NCBI GenBank assembly: GCA_026874595.1
Contig: CM049309.1
Span: 49,088,079 to 49,152,078 of the forward strand
Source of the DNA: Sipunculus nudus
Taxonomy: Eukaryota; Annelida; Sipuncula; Golfingiida; Sipunculidae
Direction: 5' to 3'
DNA length: 64,000 nt
The notes under the pieces are model-generated. The model was not told the origin of the DNA. It was given only the letters and a program-made list of their open reading frames with translations, and searched no databases. Position 1 is the stretch's first letter. Every line of letters begins with the position of its first letter. A program made the position numbers and the translations under genes. Shown piece after piece: positions 61,960-64,000 of this stretch.

Positions 61960-63852
61960 AAGCAGCTTAGCTTGTAAACTTCTAAACTTCTAATATATGC
62001 TCCCCTAAGCATTTAAATAAGGTCTAATCTAATCTTTAGTTTGACTATATATATATATATAGTTATATATATAGTTTAATATAATTATATATATAGTTAT
62101 ATATAGTTACATAGCTTTATAGTTACAAATGTATACATATTTTAGTATAAAATCTGTAATTGATCTAAATGGTACCTACTGAGAAAGACAGTGAGCTGCC
62201 GTGAGCACCCATCGTTTATTGATGACGGACGCCCCACAATAGGTGTGGCTGCATGATTTAAAGATCCACCAACCGCTGCAGAACTGTCCGTCCAGGCTGG
62301 CCAGCCAGGGCCATTTGTCCGTGTTGATGGGTTTACCGCCAATCACTCGCTTCACGCGGCTCAACCTCCGTAAAGCAGCTTCTATCTCTGATAATAAAAG
62401 TTATTATCGTTATTACCTCCGCAACGGAGGTTATGTATTTGTCGGTGTTTGTGTTTTTTCTGTTTGTTTGCCTGTTAGCAACATTTCCCAAAACGTACAG
62501 ATGAAATTTTCAGGATAGCTCGCCAAGAATACAAGAAACAATTGATTATATTTTGGGGTGGATCCAGGATTTTATTTTAGGAAAAGTTATGGCGATTTTA
62601 ATGCATATGCGCACAAACGTATATTAACGCTGACGGACACGTGAAAACACTCCAGTTACAAAATCATATTAGCTTATATCAGCATCTTTCACGCATATTC
62701 GCATATTCGGCACATGGAAAACGCTGCTTTAAACTGTATTAAAGCACCCTAAAGACATACCAAAGTACACAGTAAATATCAAAGTAAATGTGTATATTTA
62801 CAAATCTGTCATGTAGAGTAAATACTAACTAAACAATTGTTACGCTCTTTACACAGCGCTTTACCTATTGGGCTACTTCCTATATCGTAAGGCGCTGTTT
62901 GTTATGACCTCGTATCCTGCTTTGCAACACCAGAGGGGAGCACTGTATTTTTGTCCAATCAGATGAAACTTTGTGCTGGAAGACAAAGCCAAGCGAGGAA
63001 TACACGGAGCCAATCATATTCATTTCTTTTGAGTGACAGCTCATCCCCCAGCGTAACCGTCTAAACAGGCCATAGGCTCAGAGAGAATTGCCCCTGACGT
63101 GGTTTGCTTAAGTTAGGGCTTTGGGCACATAGGATGCTCGGCCGGTGAGCTGTAATTCAATCGAAACGTAACAACAAAGACTTCGTGCACACCTCGCTGG
63201 CTGGTTTCAGTTCTACAGACAACAGATACATGGCTACGCTAACACAGTCATAATGTCATAATCGAATCGGTCGCTGATGCAAGAATGCAGAGGGAGCAAT
63301 TTAAATTCGACCGGAAACTCATCAAACGGCGCTTGAAGCGCGGCAATGGGCGGAGCCAGGATGCCTGTCGAGTGTTTGTTTATTGGCATCTGATTGGCTG
63401 CTTGTCACATCATACGCACGTTTATTTCAGTGGACAACAAACCGCCATCTGGTGTCTAAATATATCATAAACGGTCAAAGCTGGCAGCGTGAAAATCAGT
63501 TGCTTCTTTAGAAGCGCAAGATTTCCGCTGCCTCGGGAGCGTAAACAATTGTCTGTGTGGAGCGTCTTCCAGATCTGGCCGTAAATTAATAGATATTTCT
63601 TTGTCGCGTTTGTGCATATTTCAAAAGAATTAAATATGATATCGCATGTAGATTGACTGTAAAACTCACTAATTCGACCAGCTTTGTCGAACTATTAGCC
63701 GAATGGTCGATATGGACTTTAAATGTCAGGAGTAAGTTCAACGTTACAAAGCATTTTAGTCGTGAATGCAGGTTGGTCATATGTAGGTTGTTAATTAATT
63801 TACCTTGTAGCTTCAGTATCCACGTGAATAAGAAGATATCAAAAGTAGACAT
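56592..63852 (-). CDS. Trypsin-fold (S1A) secreted serine protease, elastase-like pocket, 7 exons
   Basis: Seven exons: 63852-63804, 62387-62180, 60636-60579, 59704-59587, 59246-59082, 58147-57993 and 56753-56592. Together they encode 304 residues. A short hydrophobic leader (1-16) and basic propeptide end SRVKR, and the mature chain starts VIGG at residue 31. The triad is complete: His82 in LTAAHC, Asp150 in HDIALIKL and Ser254 in GDSGGP. The C42-C58, C136-C201 and C168-C182 pairs are present. Residue 189 (chymotrypsin numbering) is Gly in QGICKGDSGG, not Asp, so trypsin specificity is not expected; ASFTS gives Phe215 and Thr216 as in elastases. C191 is kept but C220 is gone, and there are several extra cysteines. 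An AATAAA signal lies 91 nt after the stop. An extracellular role in digestion or defence is inference. Confidence 0.93.
57241..57262. repeat. (GT)n microsatellite in protease intron
   Basis: Short GT tract preceded by TATATA, between protease exons 6 and 7. Confidence 0.9.
57993..58147 (-). CDS. Protease exon 6: C168-C182 region
   Basis: 155 nt, acceptor cgtatttacag, donor AAG|GTCTGT (weak after the GT), phase 1 to 0. It encodes [21 protein letters not shown] and ends QGICK, which places Gly at position 189. Confidence 0.92.
58288..58368 (-). repeat. C-rich tract; G-rich in the protease pre-mRNA
   Basis: About 80 bp of C runs broken by A/G, in the intron between exons 5 and 6. On the transcribed-sense (minus) strand this is a long G-run able to form a quadruplex. 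Confidence 0.85.
59082..59246 (-). CDS. Protease exon 5: catalytic Asp
   Basis: 165 nt, acceptor gtttctgacag, donor G|GTAGGT, phase 1 to 1. It encodes [15 protein letters not shown] (catalytic Asp150) and ACVMKGWGC. The extra Cys after GWG is unusual for the family. Confidence 0.95.
59587..59704 (-). CDS. Protease exon 4
   Basis: 118 nt, acceptor atgattgcag, donor G|GTAAGA, phase 0 to 1. It encodes ...[19 protein letters not shown], the strand and loop before the catalytic Asp, with a longer basic insert ([11 protein letters not shown]) than classical trypsins. Confidence 0.93.
60579..60636 (-). CDS. Protease exon 3
   Basis: 58 nt, acceptor ctgtttcag, donor GAT|GTAAGT, phase 2 to 0. It encodes [15 protein letters not shown], the typical strand after the catalytic His. 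Confidence 0.95.
61256..61329. repeat. (AT)n microsatellite in protease intron 2
   Basis: About 74 bp of AT with two C interruptions near the start. Confidence 0.95.
61895..62110. repeat. (AT)n tract followed by degenerate TATA/AGTT repeat
   Basis: Perfect AT to 61955, then mixed ATATATAGTT units to about 62110, ending some 70 bp from protease exon 2. Confidence 0.9.
62180..62387 (-). CDS. Protease exon 2: propeptide, VIGG start and catalytic His
   Basis: Phase 1 to 2, acceptor ttttattatcag, donor CA|GTAGGT. It encodes [13 protein letters not shown], the activation site before [16 protein letters not shown] and VLTAAHC. An insertion with two extra cysteines ([12 protein letters not shown]) sits before the C42 Cys. 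Cleavage after Lys-Arg suggests activation by a trypsin- or furin-like enzyme. Confidence 0.95.
62395..62520. repeat. CCTCCGCAACGGAGG element end
   Basis: Palindrome ACCTCCGCAACGGAGGT followed by TGTTTGTTTGCCTGTTAGCA and ACATTTCCCAAAACGT. From memory this motif order is spread through many animal genomes. It sits directly 5' of protease exon 2, within its acceptor-proximal intron. Confidence 0.45.
62844..63547 (+). repeat. Dispersed repeat D, copy 2, inside protease intron 1
   Basis: Same element in the opposite orientation. It carries a 61-codon frame related to that in copy 1 (8 residue changes in 61), but most base changes alter the residue, so the frame is probably not under protein selection. 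Confidence 0.85.
63804..63852 (-). CDS. Protease exon 1: candidate leader
   Basis: ATG then a hydrophobic run ([12 protein letters not shown]), ending CAA G|GTAAAT in phase 1. This is the phase that exon 2 needs. It is the only upstream exon I found that fits. The leader is short and an earlier in-frame ATG also exists, so the exact start is uncertain. Confidence 0.45.
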
Positions 63853-64000
63853 GTATATTATTAAATGAATGGTTTGTAGACTCAAAGCAATGGCACTTTC
63901 AACAATATCTGCGCCCATTGCGTTGTAAGACATGACCGGCCAAAACTAATTTTGAAGATTTATTTTTAATCGAGATGCGACTCAAAAATGGTATGTCGAG

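Noticed and set aside
63285-63470. Conserved 61-codon frame shared by the two copies of repeat D as a gene
   Set aside because: Base differences between copies are mostly residue-changing, with few silent ones, which does not suggest protein selection.

Overview
The window is nuclear DNA of an animal, most likely a lophotrochozoan and probably a mollusc. It is AT-rich and gene-poor, with short exons bounded by GT-AG introns of up to about 12 kb. Satellites, microsatellites and decayed transposon-like repeats are abundant. There is no bacterial operon structure, no rRNA and no convincing tRNA. The species call is inference; the gene structures below were read directly from splice sites and reading phase.

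Three transcription units are supported, all on the minus strand. (1) 35353 down to the left edge: eleven phase-compatible exons of a secreted, cysteine-rich, multidomain protein. It has a signal peptide, one C-x-F-P...G-x-W module and two copies of a longer Cys/Trp module. It resembles the invertebrate extracellular family that, from memory, Pfam files under DUF7042/DUF7043/DUF7044. At least 412 residues are encoded here and the gene runs off the left end. Its second exon has been tandemly duplicated; the extra copy keeps a splice acceptor but ends in a stop. (2) 41405-39715: a weaker two-exon candidate of about 151 residues with no recognised family. (3) 63852-56592: a trypsin-fold serine protease of 304 residues in seven exons, with an intact catalytic triad and an elastase-like, non-tryptic S1 pocket.

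The rest is repeat landscape. By region: diverged direct repeats and dispersed repeats A, C and D (1-6 kb); large introns holding (CT)n, a 45-bp minisatellite running into (TA)n, a hAT-like end and SINE-like pieces (7-29 kb); a three-copy 335-bp repeat carrying a perfect CTCF-type motif (30-31 kb); an AGT trinucleotide tract (38.6-39 kb); a sulfotransferase-derived relic on the plus strand (40.3 kb); a 2.5-kb, 58-bp satellite with a dimeric higher-order pattern (42.1-44.6 kb); a 1.75-kb foldback element with a 4-bp target duplication (48.36-50.11 kb); and further dispersed repeats to 64 kb. Dispersed repeat D lies at both ends of the window in opposite orientation, once inside the protease's first intron.

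The secreted protein and the secreted protease are both extracellular, but nothing in the sequence links them functionally.
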